From: Asterella californica
Taxonomy: Eukaryota > Streptophyta > Marchantiopsida > Marchantiales > Aytoniaceae
Direction of reading: 5' to 3'
DNA length: 64,000 bases
Assembly: GCA_036924285.1 (NCBI GenBank)
Contig: JAYKYS010000017.1
Location: 3,577,501-3,641,500 of the forward strand
Positions 22,207 through 32,881 of the stretch are shown here, piece after piece. Numbering within the stretch: position 1 is the first letter of the stretch; each line of letters opens with the position of its first letter. A model generated the notes under the pieces. That model saw only the letters and a list, made by a program, of their open reading frames with translations, was not told where the DNA came from and searched no databases. The translations under genes were made by a program, and so were the position numbers.

Positions 22207-23840
22207 CTGCTATATACATCGAGGACAAACCCACCGTCCAATAGGAATGACATTGAGAGATGGAGTCAAACATGACATGTGCCAACCTCTCGAACAACCA
22301 TCACACACCAACATACAGGCTGCTCCACCAGCAGACCCACACAACATACACCTCAAGCCTGCTCGTACAACTGCCAAGCTTGGGTCAACGGTATCATCGA
22401 TATTGGGAAGATGACATGGCGCGCAATTACGCACATGGTCCTTCCAAACAACACCATCACGGCCCTCTAACATGAGTACTCCAGAAGGTAACACCTCACG
22501 CACTCGTAAAATAGTGTGTCCTGCGGTCACATCCAACGTCGTCGGTGCAGTCTGCTGCAGATAGATATAATCGCCAGGATGAAACCTGCGAATCGATGGC
22601 CGATAACCTCCTCCTCGGATAGTTGCATATCGCAACGTGTCTCTATGCTGAGCAATCGCTAGATTCTCAAAAGCCATGGGCATAACTCTCCGAAATGTCT
22701 CTGCTCGTTGAGAACATGCTCTCACCCACACATCCGGGTCATCAAGGTTCAGCACCTCAGCAGAATCACGACGAATGGCCGAAGGTAGATCTGGATCTCG
22801 ACCATATAATAGAAAATACGGTGAGAAGGAAGCCAAAGACGCTTGTCGGCTAAAACGGTAGCCCATAGCCAACCATGGTAACTGCACATCTCAATCTCCC
22901 AAGTGGCCCTTCTGCAAGCCATACTTACGCAATCCTCTCTTCACCGTCTGAACTACCCTCTCCGCCAAACCATCCGCCTCAGGATGATCTCGAGACGTAG
23001 TTCGATGATCAATCAACGCCTGATCACACAAGGCCTGAAACTCACCAAGGAACTCTGTACCTTGGTCTGTCAGCACTTCAGCTGGTGCTCCAAAACGACT
23101 CAGCACTCGATCTAAGAACGCATACGCCGTCCCTTAACTCGCTTTGTCTGGTAATGCCACCAACTCAATCCACTTGGAGAAGTGCTCCACCATCACCAAC
23201 ACATACCGATGATGACGTACCGTCAACGGTAAGAGTCCCGCAAAATCCAAACTCCAACGATAACCCAACCCCATAATCGGTAAGGGGTGTAGTTGTGGAG
23301 TAGGAGCATTAAATGATGCTCGTACTCGGTCACAAACCACACATCGTGCAACAAACTTTTGCACATCGACGTGCATACCACGCCACCAATACTGTCCTTG
23401 GAGTAAGCTATGCGTGTGCTTCACTCCAAAATGTCCCAACTCCTCATGAGCATGTTGTACTAAATGTGCCTTCTGGGATGGATGTGGCACTATCCGTACT
23501 CTCCCATCATCCCACACTCGAAGTACATGTCGTCCTTCTCGTCGAAATCTCTTCGCTCGTTGAAGGACACGATCTCGCTCCTTGGCACTTATTGTGTCTA
23601 CCACCACGCCAATACGTAGATACTCCATCACGGTCACATCGTCATGGATATCTCGCTGGTTTGGAACACCATCTCCATCCTCAGGATCTGGAGACTCGTC
23701 ATCTACTCTCTCACTTGAGAAAGATACGACTTGGCCCTCCATACTAGAGTTCATGACCAACACACAAAGAAAGGCAGATGCATGCCACCTCGGCACTATC
23801 TCCTCATCAATCTCGTCATGCCATCGAGCCCCAGTCTGAT
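22207..23840 (-). pseudogene. GyM integrase with C-terminal PHD finger
   Basis: On the minus strand: zinc-binding HHCC (HAHEELGHFG...CVVCDRV, near 23420-23320); a DDE core with Asp in WSLDFAGLLP, Asp in VLTDQGTEF and Glu in ADGLAERVVQ; and a C-terminal DNA-binding region with RFHPGDYIYL. The last ~46 residues have all eight PHD ligands: CMLC, CDGC, GWHMSC and CPRC, with the hydrophobic IPIGRW typical of PHD fingers. The stop follows within two residues of the last Cys. TAA (after LPDKAS) and TGA (before DVQLPWL, a Trp position) interrupt the frame. By analogy with chromodomain-bearing gypsy integrases, the PHD finger may steer insertion to histone H3 states. That role is inference. Confidence 0.85.
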
Positions 23841-24429
23841 CCTGCTAACTCGTGCATGGGTTACGACTCAACCCATCAGCATCTAGGTTTGCAACTCCCG
23901 GTCTATGCACTACCTAGAAATCATACTCCTGTAAGATCAGAGCCCATCGTGCAAGCTTCCCTGTAAGCTTGTCGGACTCCATCACCCACTTGAGCGGCTG
24001 GTGATCAGTGATGAGAGTAAAGGGGTTCTCAAACAGATAACATTGGAAGTGTGCAACAGCCCACACTGCAGCTAAACACTCCCCCTCTTACGAACTGTAC
24101 CTCGCCTCCGCCGAATTGTTGGAACGACTGGCATACGCCACCACAAACTCGTTTTTCTCATCATCATGCTGAGTCAACACTGCTCCAAGTCCCAACATAC
24201 TTCAATCAATGTGCAGTTGGAAAGGACGTCCCCTAACGGGTCTCCTCTAGATGGGAGCAGATGTCAACCTATCCTTGAGCTCCACGAAAGCTCGCTCTTG
24301 CTCATCTTCCCACTGCCACTCCTGGTCCACCTTCATCAGCTTGGTCAATGGCTTCGCAATTGCACTAAATCCTTTCACGTATCGACGATAAAAGTTCACC
24401 AAACCAACAAATGCTCGAACTCGACTCAC
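23841..24429 (-). pseudogene. GyM RNase H
   Basis: Ty3-type RNase H after RT: LHID then a stop where Trp is expected, GLGAVLTQHDDEKNEFVVAY, EARYSS then TAA, EGECLAAVWAV, LITDHQPLKW, and VVHRPGVANLDADGLSRNP. The conserved acidic residues are visible (Asp in HID, Glu in EGECLA, Asp in TDHQ, Asp in DADGLS). Five in-frame stops lie in this part, and no frameshift. Confidence 0.85.
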
Positions 24430-25305
24430 ATCTGTGGGGCGTGGAATACGTGCAATGGTCTCGACCTTCGTCTATTGAACACCCAACCGACCTGGGTAGA
24501 TGGTGTGACCCAGATACTCTACCAACTCCTGAAAGAACTTGCACTTCCCAAGGTGTAACTTCAACCCATGAGCTCTCAACCGCTCGAACACATCCCGTAA
24601 GTGTCTCTCGTGCTCCTCCACTGTAGCACTATAGACTAAGATGTCGTCAATATAGCATCTGACAAAATCCAATCCTGCTAGGATCCTATCCATCACTCTT
24701 TGGAATTTAGCAGGGGCGTTCTTCAACCCAAATGATAAGAACCGCCACTGATACAAACAATCCTTGCCGTGAGAGTCAATCCCCCAGAATGCTGTCTTGG
24801 GTTTATCTTCCTCTCTCACCGGCAACTGATGATACCCTGCTCAAAGATCCAAATTACTGAAGACCTTCACATGCTCCACTGCATCAAAGATCTCCTCAGG
24901 TGTCGGCATGGCATACTTATCGGACTTCGTCTGCCGATTGATAGGACGGTAGTCTCCACACATACGCCTATCCGTGTAATTGCCATACATATACTTCTTT
25001 GCTGGCATAACTGTGGCAGATGCATACTCTCCATGCGATATCTCCACCAACCCAGCTTCCACCAAGTCTTGAGCCCTACTCTGGATCAAGGTTCTCTCCA
25101 TGTCACTGTACCTGTAAGGACGTCAAAAGATTGGCGTGTCATTAGCCAAGTCGATCCGTATATCCGGTCCCTTCAAGGTATCCAAATCCTTCATACTAAA
25201 GGCAAAACAATTCCTGTAGCTCTTCAGGAATCTCTGAACTCTTCGTCTCTCCTCTCCTATAAGCTTGGGTCCGATCTCCGGCTCCCAAGTATCCTCTGTC
25301 ACCAT
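24430..25305 (-). pseudogene. GyM reverse transcriptase
   Basis: On the minus strand: RMCGDYRPINRQTKSDKY, then FSNLDL-stop-AGYHQLPV where the family has DLRAGYHQ (CGA to TGA), FLSFGLKNAPAKFQRVMDRIL, and the catalytic CYIDDILVYS near 24650. These are canonical Ty3/gypsy RT blocks. It is preceded by a linker with GPDIRIDLANDTPIF and a TGA. All parts share the frame of Gag and methyltransferase. Confidence 0.9.
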
Positions 25306-25565
25306 GCTAGAGGTAGAAGACGAAGTCGTTGACTGCTATCTTGCAGCCTCTGGAGCAGTTTCCTTTTGCTCACCACCAACAACCTCCACCGCTACTGTGC
25401 AAAAAACTTCTGCAGTTCTAGCTGCAAGCTCCACACTCTCTCCTATGACATCCCATGATGTCCAAGGGTGACGAACTCCACGTGCCTCACCCCTAGCCTT
25501 TGTCTCCACCGACTCGGTAGGCAAAGAGCTCAAGAGTGCTCGAGCAGTAACACCCGTCGATCGCA
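25306..25565 (-). other. GyM linker between methyltransferase and RT
   Basis: Open in the polyprotein frame, with one TAG near 25335. Ala- and Glu-rich (VELAARTAEVFCTVAVEVV). No domain recognised. Confidence 0.6.
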
Positions 25566-26535
25566 TCCGACGCTGCTCAGCCAATCCAAGGCTAACAATC
25601 CATGTCAAGCAGTTCAAGTTCATTGCTTGACCCAACACTTGACGACGTGAAGCCTCCGACATTGAAGCTACTGTCGTCGTACCCGTAGTGAAACCCATCG
25701 CTCGCTCTCTCTCATCGGCATTGGGCTCCACCAATTGCCGTAATTGAGCATCCCACACAAGCCCAGGTCCTCCATCTCTGTAAGCATGTGACGCTGGAAA
25801 GCTCACCAAAGTGGGTAACGCTGCCATAAGTTGTCCCACTAGGTTCACAACTGCCATGGGTAACCTATCGACGACTCTCGCTACTTGAGATCGTCGTCTT
25901 GCATCCAAGATGCCATCCACTGTGAGGTGCGCTGGTCGTCTCACTGCATCGTGTGCGCGCTTGAGCACCTCTCTCGGTAACAAGTTCATCCACCACAATC
26001 GTGGACGATGTGCACGAGATCCCACTCTCGCTGCATCTAACAACACTGTCGGTCCGACCCAGGATCGAACCTGGTGCACACTCGTCATCATATGTGCACG
26101 AGCATCACCCAACAAAGGAACATTCTCCAAGATGTACGATGGAGAATCCATCTGATGCATCTGGAGATGTCATAAGATTCGTAACATCTCCCAAAACATC
26201 CTAGATCGTGGGTCATGCAAACCCTGATCTCTCCCAGCACGCGTGTGACCTTGACATGACCATCCCGCTATCACCAAGTGAATGGTGTCAACAAACGTGA
26301 GATCTTGCGCCCCCAGCAGTGAAATATCTGACGGTAATGCTTGCTGGTATCTTCTAACGGCTGATATAGACAACAACTCAAGATATCTCTGCACCAAATG
26401 TGCCACGTGACGCAATGAGACGCGTCTTGCGACCTCATCTCTCTCCACATACAACTATCGTTGTACTTGTATGCCTGCTTGCAATATCGCAGCCAAACCT
26501 GTGCTGATCCCTCCAAACAGCTCCAGCACACACAC
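25566..26535 (-). pseudogene. Retroelement cytosine-C5 DNA methyltransferase domain (DNMT3/DRM-like)
   Basis: On the minus strand, motifs in canonical order: I, VLELFGGISTGLAAILQAG (AdoMet binding); II, YVERDE; IV, VIAGWSCQGHTRAGRDQGL (catalytic Cys kept, Pro of the usual PCQ is Ser); VI, YILENVPLLG; VIII, LLDAARVGSRAHRPRLWWMN; IX, ERERAMGF; X, VLGQAMNLNCLTW. Motif VIII with AHR-R-WW and the form of motif IV resemble DNMT3 and DRM enzymes rather than DNMT1. The expected activity is transfer of a methyl group from AdoMet to cytosine C5. It sits between protease and RT of the same polyprotein frame. A TAG follows motif I and a TGA follows motif IV, so this copy is probably inactive unless stops are bypassed. 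Confidence 0.85.
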
Positions 26536-27412
26536 ACCCTCCTTTGGATACTGCCATGCAATAGGAGTCGTATCCGATGGTGTTAAGGTCACAGGGTGAG
26601 TAACAGGAACACCCCGATGTTCCTCTACTGGTGGTACAAAGGCTTCACTCCAAGCCTGCTGCACCAATCGATCAGCATATTGCTGCAACTCTCCACTCTA
26701 ACTCCAGAGTGGAACATCCAAAGCAGATGGCGCTAATGTGAACATGATAAGCATGTCCTCCACCTCCTCAAAGACCGGAGTATCCTCCGCATGGACATTA
26801 CCCTCTAACAACTCGTCCGGCCAAGTGATGACCGAACTGAACCCAACAACAGATGCCATCGTCCATGATGTAGGCTCCGTTGTCCCAACTCTAGCACTGA
26901 ACCGCACTGGTAAACGACTCACTCGTCCCTCACCGGACTGCCAATCCGGTCTGTAAGATGCTGTCTCCGCCCAATAGTCGATCACGAACCTCATAAGGTA
27001 TAATACAGCACCTCCAACCAATACATCATAAGACTCTGCGGTCGTAACGATAGCCTTGGTCCTCACCATGGAGCCATCTGTGGGATGATCTGGTCGAACT
27101 CTCACCGTCAGCAACTCACGTGTCATGTGTAGACTTGTACCTCCTGATCCCTCGAGAAATGTCTATAGCTGAAATGGACATCTCTCTACTTCGGACTTCC
27201 TCAGACCTAACCTGATACACGCCGCCTTCCTCAACATCAACGGTTGAGCTCCAGAGTCTAACAACACTTTTTGTGGTCGATACACCTTCCCTGAAGGTAC
27301 CACCAAACAGAAGATACCACTTCTGTTGTCTAACAACACCACACATGGTGTCAATCCAGCACGGTCAATTGCCGGCCTAGCTGGTAACTCATCTAGTCTG
27401 GCAGCCGCTGCT
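26536..27412 (-). pseudogene. GyM aspartic protease and following spacer
   Basis: After a TGA ending Gag, the same frame continues to the retropepsin motif KVLLDSGAQPLML (DSGA) near 27245, with RLGLRKSEVERC after it. The spacer contains a segment of unknown function (FVIDYWAETASYRPDWQ) before the methyltransferase. TAG stops occur after CPFQL (near 27165) and after DVPLWS (near 26698). Confidence 0.8.
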
Positions 27413-27414
27413 TG

Positions 27415-29367
27415 TCAAGTTCCACTAGTAGCTGTCTTGATCTTCGACTCCATGGACACATCTACCGTCTCTTGCTGAACCACTTCAGCACTAGAGGTAA
27501 CCACATCCTCGCTCTCACTGAGCGTGGCTGCCAACTGGAACACTGGAGCCAAGCTGACTCCCAATGCCTTCATATCCGTGGCTGAAAATAGTGAGGCTCG
27601 CAAAACTACTGTAGTCGCCCCCAACATCGGGTTCGACGTCGCATCCACAGACGTCGAGGGTTGACTCGCATTATCCTCACTCTTGGATGTCGATGCCTCC
27701 AACTCCACTGCACCATCGGTAGACCGTTTAGGAACCATGGAAGTGATCCTCAAAGCCTCTGATAGCGTGAACGATTGAGGAAGTCTGGCTTGTCTACCAG
27801 CCTCCCCGCGTTGTGGATCCAACTCCACTGACGCACCTCGTGGCTCAGAGATACGTACTGCACTCCGAGTCACTGCTGCAGATGCCTCAATCTGCGCCAC
27901 ACCAACCATGAAGTCGAAGTCACCTCCTTCTCCTCCATAAGACGTGGAAGCTTCTGTTCCACCAGATCTCCGCTGAGCCATAGTCATACTAGCTATCCTC
28001 TGCTCCAACTGCTCAATCCGAGCAGCTATACCTGCTTCTGACGTCGTAGCAGGCGGTGGACCAACTAGTCCTCTCCCAGGTGTTGGACCTCTACCTCCAG
28101 CTCGACCACCACGGCCTCCCTGAGCTCCTCCGCCTCGTCCACGATCAACCTTCCCTTGCCGTAGCTCAGGATGAAGATCAAAACAACGGTCACTACTGTG
28201 ACCTGGTCGTCCGCAATGCTCACACTGCCTAGGCACCGCTTGAGACGTCCCAGATGTCTCATAACCACCCCTCCTTTGTGGACAATCCTTTTGCTGATGA
28301 GGACCATCACAAGTCCAACAATGACCTGCTTGCTGCTGACTAGCGAAGGACGGCATGGGCTTCTGCCCACCAGATCCTCCAGCACCTCCATGGGATCGCG
28401 AGTCTTCAGCACGATCCTTATCACCACCACCACCACGCTGTTGCGTAGCTTGTGATCCTCGAGAAGAGGAGGTCGCCCCATGTGATACGTCCCTGCTGAA
28501 CCCAGCAGTCACCACCCTCTCCTCTACCATGTTGAGCTCTATCCGCTCAGTCAAACTAAAGACAACCGTTAATGTCGGAGCGGTGTCTCCAAGGAGAGTG
28601 GCATCCCTGACTCTCCTACGCAGCTCCCGATTTAGTATCCCATACCAGAACTGGATTGCTTGTGCTTCTGTCACCCCTTGAGTAACGCTGATCAACCGCC
28701 TCATGCGAGTAAACGCCTCGCGTAGGCTCTCTCTAGTCTTCCGCTGAAACTCCTGCAGACTCTTCAACTTGTCGGTCCGCACACCCTGATAATTCTTCCT
28801 CAAACAGTGGACGAACTGAACCACAGGGTTAAACTCTGGTGGTATCCCGCTCGCACTACCACCTGCTCCACTACTAGTGGACGCACCGCTGGTAGTAGAG
28901 ACTCCGCCACCCGTGGATGTACCACTACTACTGGCACCTGACCTCGTAGGTGCTATGCCTCCCGAAACTGCACCAGTAGTGATAGAAACGTAGTTGGGAG
29001 ACCAATGTTGTCTGCACAACTCAATCTCAACACCGTAGTCTCGTATGAACTCGTGGTAATCGTCCATCGGCGGTCCCTCCAAGTGCTAAAACAAACCTTT
29101 CCACGCCATGAAAGGTGTGAACAACTGTGGGTTCCGCATCTGCTGCAGATCGCACCAACTGTCGAACTCCTGGATGAAGTCATCCAGCTCAATGGTACCC
29201 ACCGTACTCGAGTAACGTCGAGGCCCCTTCGTGTTCCCATAGATCTCATCCATGTCCCACAACAACGATGTGGTGACACTAGACTCATCATCAGAAAACA
29301 CGCTGTCTGCGTTTGACTCGTCCTCTAGAACAACCAACGGCAATGGTGTAGGTCGTCGGTACCTCAC
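27415..29367 (-). pseudogene. GyM Gag (capsid, two zinc knuckles, RGG-rich tail)
   Basis: From 29367 (no ATG; GTG or an upstream start mutated) to 29086, then TAG where Gln is likely, then 555 codons from ATG 29082. Counting from that ATG: Ser/Gly-rich linker 40-80; retrotransposon-Gag region about 84-190 (FNPVVQFVHCLRKNYQG, REAFTRMRRLISVTQG, IQFWYGIL); zinc knuckle C-x2-C-x3-H-x4-C at 255-267; C-x2-C-x4-H-x4-C at 287-300; an RG/GG-rich stretch about 308-345. It ends in TGA, followed in frame by protease, so Gag-Pol is either one fusion with a mutated codon or relies on readthrough. Confidence 0.85.
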
Positions 29368-29955
29368 CCCACTCCGTGTTTACTCACTGTCCGAGAAGTC
29401 CCCACCAGAACCTCCCGAGAACTCTGTGGTGATAGAATCTCACGGACACACTCTCTAACCAGAATGTCAAAATCCTCGTCACCACCGTAACTACAACTTG
29501 CCTATCCCCGCTCCTACTGAGCTCACCTATCTCCTACTAGGACGGTCAAGGTGAGGGCAACTTGTACCTGCCATCACCACAAGTAGCCTCTCACGGTTTG
29601 TTGGTCGTCACTCCAACTGCACCGTGAGAGAAACAAAGGTAGTCTGACTGGTCATCACTCCAGCCTCACTATCGACAGCACACTAGAGTGAACTCACTCT
29701 GGAAATCAAGCGCCAACACAAGCAAACGCGGCGCACAAACAGGAAGTAGAATATGGAGGGGTTCCAACCACAAGAAGTCCAAACGATAACCCTCCACACT
29801 CAAACATTCACATAAAGAGAAACCCAGCCCCACCCGGACTGACGCGTCTTCTTCGGTGACCACATGCACAATATATGATCACCGACCGTTATAACCTGTA
29901 CCTAAGGTCACTAACTAGATGTCCATACCTCTAGTAGCTCCAAAAATATCAACGT
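29368..29955 (-). other. GyM leader, 3' part
   Basis: Non-coding sequence between gag and the GyA-2 insertion. It presumably continued into 40105-41363 before GyA-2 arrived. No motif recognised. Confidence 0.5.
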
Positions 29956-31929
29956 TGTCGAGGAGAGTCCTTCTCAGGAAGGGCGAGCCTTCTGGCTGTG
30001 ATAGATCGCGAGATAGAAGTAGAGATTGTATATCAAGACAAGAGCCAAGCAGGAGATCGCAACGGCTGAAGTCACTCACAGACACTATGACTATAGATTA
30101 CTTACTACTCAATAGATCTAGTCTCAAGTCTCAGGAGACAGATCCACCTTCAGACACGACAGACAAGAGAAACCTGAACTCACGATGCTTTATTTCTCTT
30201 CCAAAACACACTCAATAGTCCTCCACATATATCAATTTACAACCTATCTCTACTCAACTCCTTACGTTGATCACCGCAGATGCCAAACAGCCAATTCCCA
30301 CTCAACTAGTCTTTTCTCCAGAAGATTTCTCTCCAGAACCTACAACCGATGAAGATTTGAAACTCTAACGCCTTGTATCCCTCCCTACGACAGCTTCAGC
30401 ACTGAAATTTCTCAGAAAACCTGACCTTCTCAGTCTCAGTCTCAGTTTCAGTCCCTCCACTCAAATAATGCTCTCTTTCCACCAAATTCACCTCAACTCA
30501 AGTCTGGTAGGTGAAATTCAGACCTCAAACTCTTAATCTCCTCTCTGCGTCAACCTCTCAACTGAAAACTATCAAGAATTTAATCCAGCGTCAATCAAGA
30601 GTCCTTTGCAGATTATCAAAAACGATCTCCTTCAATAAAACTGCCTCCTGTCCGATCAGAAGAAATTTTGCCTCCAAACTGCTCTCAGTCTCCCAAATAC
30701 TTGTCCGTCCCTCTGTCACGATCACCCAATTCCTCAATTCAGTTCTGTCAGAAAAATTGATCTCCTTCTGCCTCCAAGCTTCTCCTTCCGCTTTAGCTTT
30801 TCGCTCTCTGTAAAAAAATCTCCCCAAAGAAAAGTGTCCCCGATCCCAAGTCGCCGTGGGTAAATAACCTAAAAGTTAAGGCCCCAACTTAAGTTGCCCC
30901 CCTGAGGTCCTTATAAGCGCAGTTACTTATTAGAAGCAGGGCCCTAGCTAAGCTGCCCCCCTGCTGTCCTTATGCTTACAGAGTTCCGCTTCCGCTGTAA
31001 TCTTCCGCTTCAAGCTTCCGCGGTAATCTTCGGCTTCCGCTCTCCGCTGTAAGCTTCCGCTGTAATCTTCCGCGGTAGTCTTCCGCTTGCGCTCTCTAAG
31101 AAACATTTCTCAGAAAAATGTCCGTTTCCGCTGTAATCTTCCGCAGTAATCTTCCGCTTCCGCTGTCTCTCTAAGAAACATTTCTCAGAAAGATATCCGC
31201 TTCCGCTTCAGTTTTAAAGCCCCTGCTAAAGCTGTTCCTCTGCTGTCCTTAATAATCAGCAAAATTTTCCCGTGCCCTCGATGTCATCTTGATGCCACCC
31301 TGAATATACTACAAGCCATCCAATGTAGGCCGAAGCCTCAACACTTATGAGGCTGCCCCACAGGGCTTACAGCCCCCCCATATGCGCACCAGGTATCTCC
31401 CATAGTATATTCAGGATGGCATGCGGAGGCTTAGGCCAGGAAGCCCACGATTAAGAGAGATACCGGTCTCCCGTCCCTAGATATGCGGGACGTGGCTGCA
31501 TATCCAACATAGACTCCCTTCCAGGAGGCCAACATGCCGGAATAGGAACCAGAGACCAGGAGGGATTGATCCTGAGACCACTTCCCTCCTAGGCAGGCGC
31601 CCTATCACTGGGATGGCCTTTGGTTCCGTTCAAGAAGGTAAAAACTTTTGTACATATGTTTACTTGGAGAAATTTTTCTGTAAGATCTTTACTAGCCTTT
31701 CCTACACTAACTTCCTTATACAACTCCGTTTTTAATGAACAAGGAGTCAAAACTATAGTATTTGTGAACACCTACACGCTCACGCTATCAGATTTTAAGT
31801 TCGAGTCACGAACCAAAATCGACAGATTTCTCTCTTTCATACATTTCTCAATCTAAAACCCCGTACTAACTACTACTTAAAACACTTTCTATCGAAACTG
31901 GAAGCACAAAGTCGCTCTCCTCGTCGAGC
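29956..31929 (-). repeat. GyA-2 3' LTR, U3 start deleted
   Basis: Matches 37927-39912 of the other LTR closely. It then stops in CTCCTCGTCGAG at the deletion breakpoint with integrase sequence. Its outer end on the minus strand is CTCCTCGACA. Confidence 0.9.
30984..31210. repeat. TTCCGC(T)-rich simple repeat in the GyA-2 3' LTR
   Basis: Repeated TTCCGC and TTCCGCTGTAATC motifs. The partner tract 38954-39196 has extra TTCCGC copies near its start (four in a row against two). Confidence 0.85.
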
Positions 31930-32881
31930 CGAGAGTGCTGATTCTCTAATGTGCTGTCATACACCAAAACCCAATCTCCAGCATGTATGGGCTTCGGCCG
32001 GAGCTTATGGGTCTTGTCAAACCTGTCTTTGTTCTTGAGACGGGCCTCTTTCAGCTTATGTTGTGCCTCTATAAGATCCTCCTCCCTATGTTCTAACTGT
32101 CTGATTCGAAGTGCCAAAAGTTGTACACGATCCATTCCTTCCTCCCATGGTAAAGTAGCCCATGTAGGAAAGTCCTCTTCTGCTGGCATAATCGGCTTCT
32201 GACCCAGCATCAGTTCAGTGGGCATGTACCCAGTAGTAGTGCAATGAGTCGACTTTTCAGCCCACAGAGCAAAGAGAAGCAACCTAGGCCACTGTCTATG
32301 CCTACCATCACATGTCTTTACCAGAGCTTGAACAAGCGACGGATGCCCTCTCTCGCTTTTACCAATCCCTTCCGGATTCATAGCAGTAGTGAGTTTTAGT
32401 TTCACTCCGTGTTGGGCGAAGAACTCCTTCGCTTCCGTACCACGCAACTCTCCTCTGTCTGCACGCAATCTTCCTATAGATCCGTACCTACAGATAATAT
32501 CTTCTAGAACAAACCTACATATCCCTTCTGTGGTCTTTGTCCTCAGAGCTCGTCCTTCCACAAAGTTGGAGAGGTCTTCTCGAGCCAACACCAAGTACCT
32601 CATACCCATAACCCGGGAGGCATCGCTACCAAATCAAGAACCCATTGAAAATGGATACTAGGCGGATAGGTTGGTACCAAGCCATCTCGGTAACGTACCT
32701 TTGAATAAAATTGACAGTGCAGGCATGAACTCGCAAAGCTCACCACATCATGATAAAGTCCTCTCCACCAATATCTCTCCTTCAATTTTGTATAGGTAGC
32801 CCAAGCTCCCCGATGTCCGACCCACAAGGTGTCATGAAACTCCTTCATCAGCCGTTGCTTGGTCTGCTGATCGTCTATAAC
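31930..32881 (-). pseudogene. GyA-2 integrase, 3'-truncated
   Basis: After a TGA (CGA in GyA-1) at the RT ORF end: HHCC region FHDTLWVGH...CLHC (32840-32720), then core Asp in VLDLVAMP. A 1-bp deletion in a G-run near 32600 moves to another frame, then RADRGELRG and GIGKSERGHP supply the second Asp and Glu. The reading frame ends in read-through LTR codons after TLENQHS because of the 3' deletion, so the GPY/F module is absent. Confidence 0.85.

Noticed and set aside
23313..23747. Plus-strand open frames over the GyM integrase and elsewhere in GyA-1, GyA-2 and GyM
   Set aside because: They are antisense to strongly supported retroelement proteins and carry no domains.
26058..26074. A tRNA gene suggested by CCAGGTTCGATCCTGG on the minus strand
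   Set aside because: It lies within methyltransferase codons (VHQVRSW), with no A box, anticodon arm or acceptor stem at the right distance.
22207..29367. A variant nuclear genetic code (TAA/TAG read as Gln, as in some ulvophyte algae) to explain the GyM stops
   Set aside because: TGA also occurs at Arg and Trp positions and TAA at an expected Tyr (RYSS-Y-EGECLA). The stops do not map to one amino acid, so mutation explains them better.
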